64,000 nucleotides of DNA from Psychrobacter aestuarii (GCF_904846035.1 NZ_CAJGYT010000001.1:62001-126000), one strand, 5' to 3'. Numbered from the stretch's first letter, positions 35,418 through 46,483 are shown. Notes: generated from the sequence alone by a model not told the origin. Made by a program: numbers and translations.

Positions 35418-36590
35418 ATGGCATTTTTACATACGGGCACGCATCTGATTGCCTATCACGACAGTGGCGAGCGCTATTTGCCCGCCTTGGTCATGGCGCA
35501 TCCACTGGGCATGGACCGCAGTGTGTGGGACAGCGTTTGCGACCAGCTGCACGGGCACTATCGCTGTATCCGCTGGGACTTGCCAGGGCATGGCAGTAGC
35601 GGCGCGGCAAGTAGTGAGGTGAGCATCGACGCGCTGGCAAAAGACGCACTGCATCTCGTTGATACTTTAGATATCGAGCGCTTTTATTTTATCGGCACGT
35701 CTATCGGCGGCATGATTGGTCAAAGTCTGTGCCAAATCGCCCCAGAGCGTTTAGAGCAAGTATGGCTGACCAACACAGGCGCGGTGATTGGCACGGCTGA
35801 AGCATGGGCGGAGCGCGCGGCAAAAGTGCGCGATATTGGCTTGGGACAGATGGCAGAAACCATCGTGCCGCGCTGGTTTTCACCAAGCTATGTCGAGCAG
35901 CATCCCGATGCCTTGTCAGGCTGGCAAGTACAGCTGTCACGCAATGATGACGAAAGCTACGCCAAGCTGTGTGAAGCGATTGCGCAAATGGACAATCGCG
36001 GCAAGCTCGCCAACTATAGCGATACGGTTACGCTGATTGCAGGCGCGGATGATGTCTCCACACCTGTAGCAGCGCTAGAGGGACTAAAAGAGCAGTTCGC
36101 TGAGGCAAGTTTAAGCGTCTTAGACGCGGTCGGGCATGTGCCCTCGCTAGAAGCGCCGAAGCGCCTAGTCGCGCATATCCAAGCGGACAGCGCGCGCGTG
36201 ACCCTTGGTCAGACGGGCGTCCGTTACGAGCAAGGTCTGGTGCAGCGCAAACGCATTTTGGGCGACGCGCACGTGGCAAAAGCCTCCAGCAATGCCACAA
36301 CCTTAGACAGCCCGTTTCAGCAGTTCATCACGCGCACGGCGTGGGGCGAGCTGTGGGGCGATACCAGTTTAACCGTACAGCAGCGCAGCATGATTACCAC
36401 CGCAATCTTGGCGGCACTGGGGCGTGACGGCGAGCTTGAGCTGCATCTACGCACCGCACAGCGTCTGGGTATCCAAGAAAAACAGCTGCAACAAGTACTG
36501 ATGCACGTGGCGATTTATGCAGGCGTACCTGCGGCAAATCATGCCTTTGCTTTGGCAAAAAACAACGGCTGGGGCAACCCTGTCAGTTAA
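35418..36590 (+). CDS. pcaL: PcaL: 3-oxoadipate enol-lactonase fused to 4-carboxymuconolactone decarboxylase
   Basis: 390 residues from the ATG at 35418, 3 bases after pcaF. Residues about 1-265 are an alpha/beta hydrolase (PcaD): nucleophile S95 in GTSIGGMIG, Asp in [10 protein letters not shown], His in [10 protein letters not shown]. Residues about 275-390 are a carboxymuconolactone decarboxylase domain (PcaC): [21 protein letters not shown] and [11 protein letters not shown]. The fusion performs two consecutive steps from carboxymuconolactone to beta-ketoadipate. The PcaD half would also serve the catechol branch, which lacks a catD here. Such fusions are best known from actinobacteria. 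Confidence 0.92.
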   Translation: MAFLHTGTHLIAYHDSGERYLPALVMAHPLGMDRSVWDSVCDQLHGHYRCIRWDLPGHGSSGAASSEVSIDALAKDALHLVDTLDIERFYFIGTSIGGMIGQSLCQIAPERLEQVWLTNTGAVIGTAEAWAERAAKVRDIGLGQMAETIVPRWFSPSYVEQHPDALSGWQVQLSRNDDESYAKLCEAIAQMDNRGKLANYSDTVTLIAGADDVSTPVAALEGLKEQFAEASLSVLDAVGHVPSLEAPKRLVAHIQADSARVTLGQTGVRYEQGLVQRKRILGDAHVAKASSNATTLDSPFQQFITRTAWGELWGDTSLTVQQRSMITTAILAALGRDGELELHLRTAQRLGIQEKQLQQVLMHVAIYAGVPAANHAFALAKNNGWGNPVS

Positions 36591-36645
36591 ACCGTGTGCA
36601 GACACAATGGATACCATCTGCCTGATACCTATGGAGAGTACGATA

Positions 36646-37374
36646 ATGAGTCAACCCTATCCTTTTTTTCTACCGCGCGACCGCAACTGGCAGCCAGAAG
36701 CCTATACCCCAGGCTACAAGACCTCGATTGCGCGCTCGCCGCGCCAAGCCTTGGTCAGCCTGCACCGTGGCAGCGCCTCCGAGCGTAGCGGTCCTGTCTT
36801 TGACGGTTTAGAAATTGGCAAATACGACAATGACTTGCTCATGAACTTTCGCACCGAAGGCACGGTGGCAGGATTACCTATTGGTGAGCGCATCATCATG
36901 CACGGTCAAGTCATTGACCAATTTGGCAAGCCTGTGCCCAACACCTTAGTTGAGATGTGGCAAGCCAACGCAGGCGGACGCTATCGCCATAAAAAAGACA
37001 ACTACCTTGCGCCATTAGACCCCAATTTTGGTGGCGTCGGTCGCTGCATCACAGACAGCGAGGGTCGCTACCGTTTTCGCACCGTGCGTCCAGGTCCGTA
37101 CCCTTGGCCAAACGGCATCAACACATGGCGTCCTGCGCACATTCACGTGTCGGTTATGGGACCGTCCATCTCTACGCGCTTGATTACGCAAATGTACTTT
37201 GAGGGCGACCCGCTGATTCCGCAGTGCCCAATTGTACAGGTGCTCAAAGATGATGATGCGGTCGAGACCATGATTGCCCGCTTGGACATGACGCACAGCC
37301 GCCCGATGGACTGCTTGGCTTACCGCTTTGACATCGTGGTGCGCGGCGCCTTACAAACCTATTTTGAGGAGTAA
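36646..37374 (+). CDS. pcaH: Protocatechuate 3,4-dioxygenase beta subunit PcaH
   Basis: 242 residues from the ATG at 36646 ([15 protein letters not shown]); upstream in-frame ATGs overlap pcaL and are not conserved. Fe(III) ligands are in place: Y113 ([11 protein letters not shown]), Y152 (GPYPWPNG), H165 and H167 (RPAHIHVS). It forms the catalytic half of the intradiol dioxygenase that opens protocatechuate to beta-carboxymuconate. pcaG follows 3 bases later. Confidence 0.95.
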   Translation: MSQPYPFFLPRDRNWQPEAYTPGYKTSIARSPRQALVSLHRGSASERSGPVFDGLEIGKYDNDLLMNFRTEGTVAGLPIGERIIMHGQVIDQFGKPVPNTLVEMWQANAGGRYRHKKDNYLAPLDPNFGGVGRCITDSEGRYRFRTVRPGPYPWPNGINTWRPAHIHVSVMGPSISTRLITQMYFEGDPLIPQCPIVQVLKDDDAVETMIARLDMTHSRPMDCLAYRFDIVVRGALQTYFEE

Positions 37375-37377
37375 ATC

Positions 37378-38001
37378 ATGTATAGCCAATACAAATTACA
37401 AGACGATAGTGGCTTGCTGCGTGAGACCGCCTCCCAAACCTCAGGTCCATTCGTACATATCGGTCTTGCGCTCGAGATTGCAGGCTTTGCCTCGCGTGAT
37501 GATGAAATCTGGGAGGAGCTGGCAAAAGACGGCGCGGCAGGCGAGCGTATTGAGCTGGTCGGGCGGGTGTTCGATGGCAATGGCGATATGGTGCGTGATG
37601 CGCTCATCGAGCTGTGGCAAGCGGACAGCGAAGGCAACTACATCAGCCGCTTTGATAACAAGCAGCCCTTTAGCGGCTTTGGGCGCAGCGCGTGTGCCAA
37701 CGACGGCGACTTTCATTTTTATACCGTAAAACCAGGACAAGTGGATTTTGATGGCGCGCCGATGGCACCACACGTGAACATCGCCATTTTTGCTCGCGGT
37801 ATCAATCTGCACTTGCAAACCCGCGCTTATTTTGACGATGAAGCCGAAGCCAACGATGCGTGCCCCATCTTAAACAGCGTGCCCTCTCCAGAGCGCCGCA
37901 AAACCTTGATTGCAAAAAAAGAGCAAGGCGGTGACGTGACGCGCTATTGCTTTGATATTTATTTGCAAGGGGAGAATGAAACCGTATTTTTTGATTTTTA
38001 A
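37378..38001 (+). CDS. pcaG: Protocatechuate 3,4-dioxygenase alpha subunit PcaG
   Basis: 207 residues. Intradiol-dioxygenase fold with ALIELWQADSEGNY, GFGRSACANDGDFHFYTVKPG and MAPHVNIAIFARGIN. The iron ligands of the beta subunit are not conserved, as expected for PcaG, which completes the substrate pocket. The ribosome site GAGGAG lies at the end of pcaH. Confidence 0.95.
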   Translation: MYSQYKLQDDSGLLRETASQTSGPFVHIGLALEIAGFASRDDEIWEELAKDGAAGERIELVGRVFDGNGDMVRDALIELWQADSEGNYISRFDNKQPFSGFGRSACANDGDFHFYTVKPGQVDFDGAPMAPHVNIAIFARGINLHLQTRAYFDDEAEANDACPILNSVPSPERRKTLIAKKEQGGDVTRYCFDIYLQGENETVFFDF

Positions 38002-38033
38002 CCACTGTTTTTATTGTGCTGCGCGCTGAATAA

Positions 38034-39281
<1,248 letters not shown>

Positions 39282-39326
39282 CGGGTTATTGGGTTTGATT
39301 ATTTAACTTTTATAAAGGACGATTCC

Positions 39327-40001
39327 ATGTTAAATAAAGTGACGGCAACGGCTTTAGAAGCGATGCGCCATGTCAAAGATGGCGACACCGTACTTATCGG
39401 CGGCTTTGGGCTGGCAGGACAGCCAGCCGAGCTGATCGATGCCTTGATTGAGCGTAATGCCAAGGAGCTGACCATCGTCAGCAACAATGCAGGCAATGGC
39501 GAGACGGGGCTGGCATTGCTATTAAAATCAGGCTGCGTGCGCAAGATTATTTGCTCGTTTCCGCGCCAGCATGACTCTTATATTTTTGATGCACTGTATC
39601 GGGCGGGCGAGATTGAGCTGGAAGTTGTACCGCAAGGGACACTGGCGGCGCGTATCCAAGCAGGCGGCAGCGGTCTGGGCGCAGTCTACACGCCGACAGG
39701 CTATGGCACGCTACTTACCGAGGGCAAAGAGACCCGCACCATCGATGGCGTCGATTATGTGCTCGAATATCCGATTAAAGCCGATGTGGCATTGATTAAA
39801 GCCTACAAAGGCGACCGCTGGGGCAATCTGACCTATCGCAAGGCGGCGCGTAACTTCGGTCCGATTATGGCAGCGGCATCTAAGCATACGATTGCGCAGG
39901 TGAGCGAGGTCGTCTCTTTGGGCGAGATTGACCCTGAGCATGTGGTGACGCCCGGTATCTTTGTCCACGAAGTGGTTTGTATTGAAGGAGAAGCAGCATG
40001 A
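39327..40001 (+). CDS. pcaI: 3-oxoadipate CoA-transferase subunit A, PcaI
   Basis: 224 residues. Class I CoA-transferase alpha subunit: VLIGGFGLAGQPAELID, IVSNNAGNGETGLALLL and the RKIICSFPRQHDSYIF block. Works with PcaJ to move CoA from succinyl-CoA to beta-ketoadipate. The last 4 bases overlap pcaJ. Confidence 0.93.
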   Translation: MLNKVTATALEAMRHVKDGDTVLIGGFGLAGQPAELIDALIERNAKELTIVSNNAGNGETGLALLLKSGCVRKIICSFPRQHDSYIFDALYRAGEIELEVVPQGTLAARIQAGGSGLGAVYTPTGYGTLLTEGKETRTIDGVDYVLEYPIKADVALIKAYKGDRWGNLTYRKAARNFGPIMAAASKHTIAQVSEVVSLGEIDPEHVVTPGIFVHEVVCIEGEAA

Positions 40002-40645
40002 GTGAGTATACGCCACGTTCTGTCGATGAGATTGCCAAGCGCGTCGCCCAAGACATTGATGAGGGCATGTATGTCAATCTGGGCATCGGGCAGCCGACCA
40101 AGGTGGCTGACTTTTTGCCAAAAGACAAAGACATCTTTTTGCACAGCGAAAACGGGGTGCTCGGCATGGGACCTGCACCCGATGAAGCCAACCAAGACGG
40201 CGATTTGATTAACGCAGGCAAGCAGTACATTACCTTGCTTGAGGGCGGCAGCTATTTTCATCACGGCGATTCGTTCGCCATGATTCGCGGCGGGCATATT
40301 GATTTGTGTGTCTTGGGTGCGTTTGAAGTGGCCGAAAATGGCGACATTGCCAACTGGTTTTTGGGACGTCCAAAGGACATTCCTGCGGTCGGTGGGGCGA
40401 TGGACTTGGCAGTCGGTGCCAAAAAAGTGTACGTCATCATGGATCATGTCAGCAAAAACGGCGATCCAAAAATCGTTGAAACACTGAACCTGCCGATTAC
40501 AGGTGAGCGCTGCGTCAACCGCATTTATACCGATTTGGCAGTGATTGATGTCACCGATGACGGCTTGGTGGTACGCGACATGGTGGATGGACTCAGCTTT
40601 GAGGCGCTGCAAGCAAAAACGGGCGCGACATTGCGCCCCGCTTAA
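39998..40645 (+). CDS. pcaJ: 3-oxoadipate CoA-transferase subunit B, PcaJ
   Basis: 215 residues. The catalytic Glu of class I CoA-transferase beta subunits is E51 in LHSENGVLGMGP; YVNLGIGQPTKVADF lies before it. Translationally coupled to pcaI by a 4-base overlap. Confidence 0.93.
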   Translation: MSEYTPRSVDEIAKRVAQDIDEGMYVNLGIGQPTKVADFLPKDKDIFLHSENGVLGMGPAPDEANQDGDLINAGKQYITLLEGGSYFHHGDSFAMIRGGHIDLCVLGAFEVAENGDIANWFLGRPKDIPAVGGAMDLAVGAKKVYVIMDHVSKNGDPKIVETLNLPITGERCVNRIYTDLAVIDVTDDGLVVRDMVDGLSFEALQAKTGATLRPA

Positions 40646-40715
40646 AGCGAGCTGTTTGCGCGTGCGCCTGTTTTGGTGACGGCCAGCGGTATTTTAACCA
40701 TCAAAAAAGGATTTT

Positions 40716-40796
40716 ATGATGAAAGACAAGTTATCTTTTCCAGACCCTGCTGGCGCAGATTGCGCCGCAGCTGATGGTATCGGGGGTGTGCTATGA
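40716..40796 (+). CDS. 26-codon mini-ORF coupled to dctQ, possible remnant of a dctP gene
   Basis: The frame starts ATGATGAAAGACAAG behind the ribosome site AAAAAAGGA and stops in an ATGA overlap with the dctQ start, so it could couple dctQ translation. Its leader and first codons (ATCAAAAAAGGATTTT then ATGATGAAA) almost match the start region of dctP1 (28429-28397, minus strand). The rest (LSFPDPAGADCAAADG) is not like DctP. It may be what is left of a fourth dctP after deletion, or a true leader peptide. Confidence 0.45.
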   Translation: MMKDKLSFPDPAGADCAAADGIGGVL

Positions 40797-41320
40797 CGCC
40801 TTTAACCAAACTCAGTCAAGGCATCTCCAAGTTTTGCCAATTCATTGGCGGTTTGAGCCTGATTATCATTGTGATGATGACCATGGTCGATGTGGTCACG
40901 CGCTATATCTTTAAGCTGACCGATGGCTCGTTTGGCTTTACGGTCAAAGGCACGGTCGAGATTGTGTCGTATTTTATGCTGTTTGCGCTTTTGGCGGCGT
41001 TTGCTGCCTTTGTTGAGCGCTCACAAATCATCGTGGATATCTTTACCCAAAAAATGCCACAAGCCATCAAAGGCTATCTGATGGCGATATTTATGTTTGG
41101 CTTTTTTGCCATCGGCATGGTGTTTGCGTGGGGACTGTATGAAAGCGGTATGGACGCGCTGGAGTACGGCAAGGTCACTCAAGATTTGAGCATCTCGATG
41201 ATGCCTATTTATATGGTCAGTGCGGTGCTGAGCCTGCTTTTGGCAGTACGCGCATTGATTGAATCCATCACCATCTTTAAGACGGGTGAATTTTTTGACG
41301 CTGAGGAGACAGGCGCATGA
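40793..41320 (+). CDS. TRAP transporter small membrane subunit DctQ
   Basis: 175 residues with four membrane segments; the pattern MTMVDVVTRYIFK and IVSYFMLFALLAAFAAFVER is typical for DctQ. It pairs with DctM downstream (overlap ATGA, 4 bases). The only DctQM pair in the window, so it probably serves all three DctP lipoproteins. Confidence 0.9.
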   Translation: MTPLTKLSQGISKFCQFIGGLSLIIIVMMTMVDVVTRYIFKLTDGSFGFTVKGTVEIVSYFMLFALLAAFAAFVERSQIIVDIFTQKMPQAIKGYLMAIFMFGFFAIGMVFAWGLYESGMDALEYGKVTQDLSISMMPIYMVSAVLSLLLAVRALIESITIFKTGEFFDAEETGA

Positions 41321-42606
41321 GTCCAGAAATGATTGGTGCGACAGGCTTGGTCGTCATGATTTTGCTGGTCGCCTTACGGGTGCCCGTGGCGCTTGCCATG
41401 TTGGGTGTGGGGTTGATGGGGTTTGGTGCGGTCACCGACGCTGGTGGTGCGCTGCAAATGCTCAAAGACATTCCTGTCGATGTGCTGGCAAAGTATGACT
41501 TTAGCGCCATTCCCTTATTTATTTTAATGGGCGTGTTTGCCACGCATTCAGGTATGGCAGGCAAGCTGTTTGATGCCACGCGCACCATATTTGGGGGCGT
41601 GCGCGGCAGTTTGGGTATTGCAGGTATTGGCTCATCTGGCGTGTTTGCGTCTATCTCAGGCTCATCGCTTGCGACGGCATCAACGATGACCAAGGTTGCT
41701 TTGCCGCAGATGGAAAAATACGGCTATCAGCCAGGTTTTGCCTGCGGTATTTTGGCAGCGGGCGGCACGCTTGGGATTATGATTCCACCCAGTATCGCGC
41801 TGCTGGTCTACGCCATTTTGACCCAGCAGTCGGTCGGCGATATGTTTATCGCAGGCTTTTTGCCAGGTATCTTAGGCATGGTGATGTATTCCATCACGGT
41901 GATGATTATGGTGCGCTGGAAGCCGCATTTGGCAAAGCGCGGCGAACCCACGTCATGGAAGCATAAGTTTTTGTCCTTAACGGGGCTGATACCGTTTAGC
42001 TTTATTTTTATTGTCATTATCGCAGGTATTTTCTTTGGTTTGTTTACCCCAACCGAAGGGGCGGCGGTCGGTGCGTTTGCGGCGTGGGCGTATGCGTTTG
42101 TCAAAGGCATGCGTATGGAAGGGCTCAAGCAGTCGCTGATTGAGACTTTGGCGCTGTCGGCGGTGGTGTTTTTTATGCTGCTTGGCGCAGAGGCGCTCGG
42201 CTACTTTATCTCCGTCTCGCGCTTGTCTTATTCGTTGGCAGCATGGATTGGTGGGCTTGCGGTCAGTCCGATGGTGGTGCTGCTGTGCATCTTGGCCATG
42301 TATTTTTTACTGGGCTTGTTTATGGATGCGCTCGCGATGCTGGTGATTACCATTCCTGTGGTCTATCCCATCATTTTGGCACTCGGCTTTGACCCTGTAT
42401 GGTTCGGGATTGTCGCGGTATTGACGGTCGAGCTGGGTCTGATTACGCCGCCGATGGGCATGAATATCTTTGTGATTAAGGCGATGGCACCGCACATTAA
42501 GCTCTCGGAGATGTTTCGCGGGGTAGCGCCGTTTATTGTGTCGGATGTGGTGCGCTTGGCGGTTTTGGTCGCGTTTCCTGCTATTTCGCTGGTGCTACTA
42601 CGTTAA
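41317..42606 (+). CDS. TRAP transporter large membrane subunit DctM
   Basis: 429 residues, about twelve membrane segments in two repeats. Family motifs: FSAIPLFILMGVFATHSGMAG, GSSLATASTMTKVALPQM, GILAAGGTLGIMIPPSI and VELGLITPPMGMNIFVIK. It is the Na+-coupled ion-transporter-superfamily subunit that moves the solute. Located in the pca operon, so the substrates are most likely aromatic carboxylates such as 4-hydroxybenzoate and protocatechuate; no PcaK-type MFS gene is seen. Confidence 0.92.
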   Translation: MSPEMIGATGLVVMILLVALRVPVALAMLGVGLMGFGAVTDAGGALQMLKDIPVDVLAKYDFSAIPLFILMGVFATHSGMAGKLFDATRTIFGGVRGSLGIAGIGSSGVFASISGSSLATASTMTKVALPQMEKYGYQPGFACGILAAGGTLGIMIPPSIALLVYAILTQQSVGDMFIAGFLPGILGMVMYSITVMIMVRWKPHLAKRGEPTSWKHKFLSLTGLIPFSFIFIVIIAGIFFGLFTPTEGAAVGAFAAWAYAFVKGMRMEGLKQSLIETLALSAVVFFMLLGAEALGYFISVSRLSYSLAAWIGGLAVSPMVVLLCILAMYFLLGLFMDALAMLVITIPVVYPIILALGFDPVWFGIVAVLTVELGLITPPMGMNIFVIKAMAPHIKLSEMFRGVAPFIVSDVVRLAVLVAFPAISLVLLR

Positions 42607-42747
42607 GCCAAACAACACCAACTGTGGTTATAAAAGCATCGCTTTGCTTGATATAAAGAACATTACAAATCCTGCCGCGTATAAATACGTTTCGCCCTGT
42701 GCGATATGCCACTATAGGCGGTCTCTATAAAAAAATAAGGAACAACC

Positions 42748-44202
42748 ATGTCAAAATACGATAATCTGCATTACAACTATATTGATGGCGACTGGCGCGA
42801 CGGTCAATCAAGCCATGAAATCGTCAGCAGCAATCCTTTTACAGGTGAGACGATTGCCACGTTCAAAGCCGCCAGCGTCGATGACATTAACAATGCCTAT
42901 GCCGCGCTTGAGAAAAAACAGCAAGCATGGGGCGAGACCAACCCGTATGAAGTCAGCGGCATTATCGAAAAAGCCGCGCAAGTGATGATTGAGCGCCGTG
43001 ATGAGCTGGTCGACGTGTTGGTGCGCGAGTCAGGCTCGACCGTCATCAAAGCCAATATCGAAGTCGATGCCTGTATCGGCGTCATCAAGCTGGCGGTTGA
43101 ATATCCGTTTTTGCTCGAAACGGTGATTGCGCGCTCAGCCATCCCTAACAAGTCCAACCACATTATCCGTAAGCCTGTCGGCGTAGTGACCGTCATCGGT
43201 CCTTTTAACTTCCCGATGCTGCTCGCGATGCGTTCGGTGGTCACAGCGCTGGCAAGTGGCAATACGGTACTTCTGAAGCCTGCCTCTACCACGCCGATTA
43301 GCGGCGGTATTTTGCTGGCAAAAATCTTTGAAGAAGCGGGACTGCCCGCAGGCGTGCTTTCTGTGGTCGTACCAAAAACGTCTGAGATTGGCGATACGCT
43401 GTACACCAACCCCGTGCCGAGTGTGATTTCGTTCACAGGCTCAACCGAGGTCGGCAAGCGTATCGGCGAGCAGGCGGGCGGCGCGATTAAACGCTGTATT
43501 CTAGAGCTTGGCGGCAACAATGCCTTTGTCGTGCTTGAAGATGCCGATGTCGATTACGCGGCGCGTTCGGCAGTGTTTGGGCGCTTCTTACACAGCGGGC
43601 AGATTTGCATGTCGATTAACCGCATCATCGTGCATGAGTCTATCTTTGATGAATTTGCCGAAAAATTTGTCCAGTACACCAAAGGGCTCAACGTCGGCGA
43701 CCCTGCGCAGCCTGATGTGCTCGTCGGTCCACTGATTGATGAGCGTGAAGCCAAGCGTGTCGAAGACGCCGTACAGCGCGCCCTTGACGAAGGGGCAGAG
43801 CTGCTGCTGGAAGGCAAACGCGATGGCGCACTTGTCCATCCGTATGTATTAAAAGGCAATAATGACGTGTATTCAGCACGTACTGAAATGTTCGGTCCTG
43901 TCGCAACCTTGATTGCCCATAAAGGCGATGACGATGCGCTCAGACTGGCGAACGATACCGACGCGGGACTCAGCGGCGCGGTACACTCAAAAGACATCAA
44001 GCGCGCGCAAAAGTTTGCCGCAGGCTGGCGCACAGGTATGGTGCATATCAATGACCAAAGCGTCAATGATGAGCCGCGCATTGCCTTTGGCGGCGAAAAA
44101 GCATCAGGCTTGGGGCGCTTCGGTCGTCATATCAGCTTTGATGAGTTCACTACGTATCAATGGGTGTCCATACAGACCGAGCAGCGCCAGTATCCGATTT
44201 AA
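42748..44202 (+). CDS. Aromatic aldehyde dehydrogenase (benzaldehyde/vanillin type)
   Basis: 484 residues. NAD-dependent ALDH with VTVIGPFNFPMLLAMRS, LLKPASTTPIS, FTGSTEVGKRI, the base LELGGNNAFVV, catalytic Cys in HSGQICMSINRII, and C-terminal FGGEKASGLGRFG. Sequence type is that of AreC/Vdh-like enzymes. Last gene of the pcaF operon, 141 bases after dctM, and it ends in a strong terminator. It likely makes (hydroxy)benzoates from the aldehydes produced by the dehydrogenase at 26-27 kb. Confidence 0.87.
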   Translation: MSKYDNLHYNYIDGDWRDGQSSHEIVSSNPFTGETIATFKAASVDDINNAYAALEKKQQAWGETNPYEVSGIIEKAAQVMIERRDELVDVLVRESGSTVIKANIEVDACIGVIKLAVEYPFLLETVIARSAIPNKSNHIIRKPVGVVTVIGPFNFPMLLAMRSVVTALASGNTVLLKPASTTPISGGILLAKIFEEAGLPAGVLSVVVPKTSEIGDTLYTNPVPSVISFTGSTEVGKRIGEQAGGAIKRCILELGGNNAFVVLEDADVDYAARSAVFGRFLHSGQICMSINRIIVHESIFDEFAEKFVQYTKGLNVGDPAQPDVLVGPLIDEREAKRVEDAVQRALDEGAELLLEGKRDGALVHPYVLKGNNDVYSARTEMFGPVATLIAHKGDDDALRLANDTDAGLSGAVHSKDIKRAQKFAAGWRTGMVHINDQSVNDEPRIAFGGEKASGLGRFGRHISFDEFTTYQWVSIQTEQRQYPI

Positions 44203-44223
44203 ACTTTTTATTGTTAGTAAAAC

Positions 44224-44265
44224 CCACAAGGTTTCTGTGTTTGATAGCGCCTTGTGGTTTTTTTT
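44224..44265 (+). terminator. Terminator closing the pca operon
   Basis: CCACAAGG (44224-44231) pairs with CCTTGTGG (44250-44257), followed by T8. Confidence 0.92.
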
Positions 44266-44490
44266 GCTTATTGGTTTTGGCTGCGTGATTGCGAACAAGA
44301 TCATAAAAATAATGAAAGGTTTTAAAAATAGCCTAAGTAAAAAAGCCAACCTCAATGCTGCTACATTCTCACCTATGGAAACAAGAAGTGAGCAACATGA
44401 GATCGGAAGTGGAGAAGAAAAGTCGGCGGATAAAAAGAAGTGCTTTAGCCAGCCGACATGAGCGTATTTAAACAAGGAATGAATAATGCC

Positions 44491-45321
44491 CTAAAATGCC
44501 TTGGTTAATGAACCTCTGATTAAGTTGCCTTCAAAGGTGTTTTCGTTTGAGTATTCTTTATAGATGCCCACATCCCCGCCGAGCAGCAACTCAGGGGAGA
44601 AGTAAGCGGTCGAGACACCAATAGCGTTACGTTTTTCATCGCCTGCGCCCGTCTCAAAGGTATTGTAACCGACCAAACCGACATCCAGCGTACCAAAGCT
44701 TTTGCTCAGTCCCCACTCAATCATCAGCTCTTCATCCAGCCCATGCTCTTGCGGAATCTCATAAGTGCCGAGCGCACTAAAATCAATATCGCCTGCTTTA
44801 TTGAGCTTGACGTTGCCGCCTAAGGTAAACGACAGCGAATCATAATCTCTAGCAGGACTGGCAAAGCGGTCAACCGAAAAGTCGCCACTGTTACCAAAGT
44901 ACCAGCCTGCACCTGCGACCGCATCCCAGCGCTCGCCATGCCAGCCGAGCAGTCCGCTGGCATACAGATTGGCAAGCCCAGTACGGTCGTCTTCGGCAAT
45001 GCCGTTTAGTTTGATATCGGTGCTGACCAGCGGCACAAGCGTGTCTAAGATGACATCACCGCCCAAGAATTTTTGCGGGGTGACCCATACGGCGCGATTG
45101 ACCAGCGCGGTGACATCAACCTTGCCACCATCGGGCAGGGCTTCGTTTTTATCGGCGCTGTAGTTGGCCAAGTAGCCCCGATAATACACACCGGGAGGCG
45201 GCAGTACGCTGCCTTTGATGCCCTCTAGACCAGGGACATATTGCGAGTCTGAAGCGTGCGCGGCAAACGGTAGGCTGACAGCAGCAAGTGCGGCGGCAAG
45301 AGAGCTGATAATGGTTTTCAT
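44491..45321 (-). CDS. Outer-membrane protein, phenol-degradation MetA family
   Basis: 276 residues with a cleavable signal peptide (cut near AAHA-SDS). The mature part has alternating polar/hydrophobic strands ending in Phe (SLTKAF), typical of an outer-membrane barrel, and the motif LPPPGVYYRGYLANYSADK of the family named for meta-pathway phenol degradation. Such proteins lie beside aromatic catabolic genes and may pass hydrophobic or aromatic substrates through the outer membrane. It follows catA on the same strand, with 238 bases between them that hold an inverted repeat. Confidence 0.82.
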   Translation of the reverse strand: MKTIISSLAAALAAVSLPFAAHASDSQYVPGLEGIKGSVLPPPGVYYRGYLANYSADKNEALPDGGKVDVTALVNRAVWVTPQKFLGGDVILDTLVPLVSTDIKLNGIAEDDRTGLANLYASGLLGWHGERWDAVAGAGWYFGNSGDFSVDRFASPARDYDSLSFTLGGNVKLNKAGDIDFSALGTYEIPQEHGLDEELMIEWGLSKSFGTLDVGLVGYNTFETGAGDEKRNAIGVSTAYFSPELLLGGDVGIYKEYSNENTFEGNLIRGSLTKAF

Positions 45322-45471
45322 GGAACTTCCTTGTTCATAAGTGATATAAAAAGAGATGTCATGGTGGGTAATGCTTTGCCATCAGCCATGCGGGTATGGC
45401 TGACACCTAGGCTTGATAGCGCACGCTAGGCAGTATCAAGGGCACAGTAAACAGTAATAGATGCTCAGGTT

Positions 45472-45506
45472 AAAGGCGCTTTTTTGGGGGAGTAATCCGC
45501 GCCTTT
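45472..45506. repeat. Inverted repeat after catA
   Basis: AAAGGCGC (45472-45479) and GCGCCTTT (45499-45506), perfect 8-base arms. On the catA strand only three T follow directly, so it is a weak terminator or an mRNA-end stabiliser. Confidence 0.5.
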
Positions 45507-45559
45507 ATTAAGGGTAGGGCTTTGATGAAAGTTAATAGACGTTAAACAATAACCGCGCG

Positions 45560-46483
45560 TTAGCCTTGTACGCGGCGGCGCTCGACATCGCTGCCTTGCA
45601 CTTCAGGCTTGCTGTCTTTGATCAGATGAAAATCAAAATCAATTGAGGCATACGGTTTATCCAAGCCTTTTTCTGCCAATGTGTCCGCATCATCGACCAT
45701 GGTCAGCTCTGGCACCAATCCTTCGCGACTGGCAAAGGCAAAGTCATCCCACAGATACTCATCACCATCAATATTGATTTGCGTGGTTAGCTTGCGCATG
45801 CCATCGGCACTCACAAAAAAGTGGACGTGCGCGGGGCGGTGACCATGACGACCGAGCGCGCCCAGCACCTTTTGTGTCATGCCATCAGGCGGCACAGAGT
45901 AGCCGAGCGGTACGATACTGCGAAAGGCGTAGTTGCCATTTTCATCGGTGAGAATCGTGCGGCGTAGGTTAAATTCAGACTGTGACTCATCAAAAAAGGA
46001 ATAATTGCCTAAGCTGTTGGCGTGCCACACTTCTACTTTCGCGTTAGGCAGGGGCTGACCTTGCTCATCATAGACCGTGCCTTGCATAAATAAGACGGTG
46101 CTGTCTTTGTCATCCGTGCCATCATCCAAACGCGCAAAGCCACGACTCTCAGGCGCACCCGCCACGTACAAAGGTCCTTCAATTGTACGTACTGTGCCGC
46201 CCTCTAAGCCTGCCGCTTTCATGTCTTCTTCAATCATTAAGTCCATAAAATGATCAAAGCCCAAACCTGGTGATAGTAGACCCGCTTCTTTACCCAAATC
46301 GCCGATATAGGCGACACCGCTCCAATATTCATCAGCGGTAATGTGCAAGTCGTTGATGGCTTTCATCAAGTCGCCAACGATGCGCAACGTAATCTCTTGT
46401 ACGCGTGGGTTAACTTGCTCTGGAAAGTCGATTTTGCCTTTGACGAATTTTTCTGCTAAGGCGTCTATGTCTTTGTGTTCCAT
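45560..46483 (-). CDS. catA: Catechol 1,2-dioxygenase CatA
   Basis: 307 residues. Helical N-terminal dimer/lipid-binding domain (1-100) and intradiol beta domain. Fe(III) ligands Y161 (GNYSFF), Y195 (PLGYSVP), H219 and H221 (RPAHVHFF). It opens catechol to cis,cis-muconate. Third gene of the catBCA order on this strand. Ribosome site GGAGAGAGAC precedes the ATG. Confidence 0.95.
   Translation of the reverse strand: MEHKDIDALAEKFVKGKIDFPEQVNPRVQEITLRIVGDLMKAINDLHITADEYWSGVAYIGDLGKEAGLLSPGLGFDHFMDLMIEEDMKAAGLEGGTVRTIEGPLYVAGAPESRGFARLDDGTDDKDSTVLFMQGTVYDEQGQPLPNAKVEVWHANSLGNYSFFDESQSEFNLRRTILTDENGNYAFRSIVPLGYSVPPDGMTQKVLGALGRHGHRPAHVHFFVSADGMRKLTTQINIDGDEYLWDDFAFASREGLVPELTMVDDADTLAEKGLDKPYASIDFDFHLIKDSKPEVQGSDVERRRVQG

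Noticed and set aside
42897..43520. 207-codon minus-strand frame inside the aldehyde dehydrogenase
   Set aside because: Antisense shadow caused by codon bias; the plus-strand gene is intact.
44312..44461. 49-codon frame between the pca terminator and the outer-membrane protein gene
   Set aside because: Lys/Ser-rich and without a ribosome site at a useful distance; not strong enough to call.
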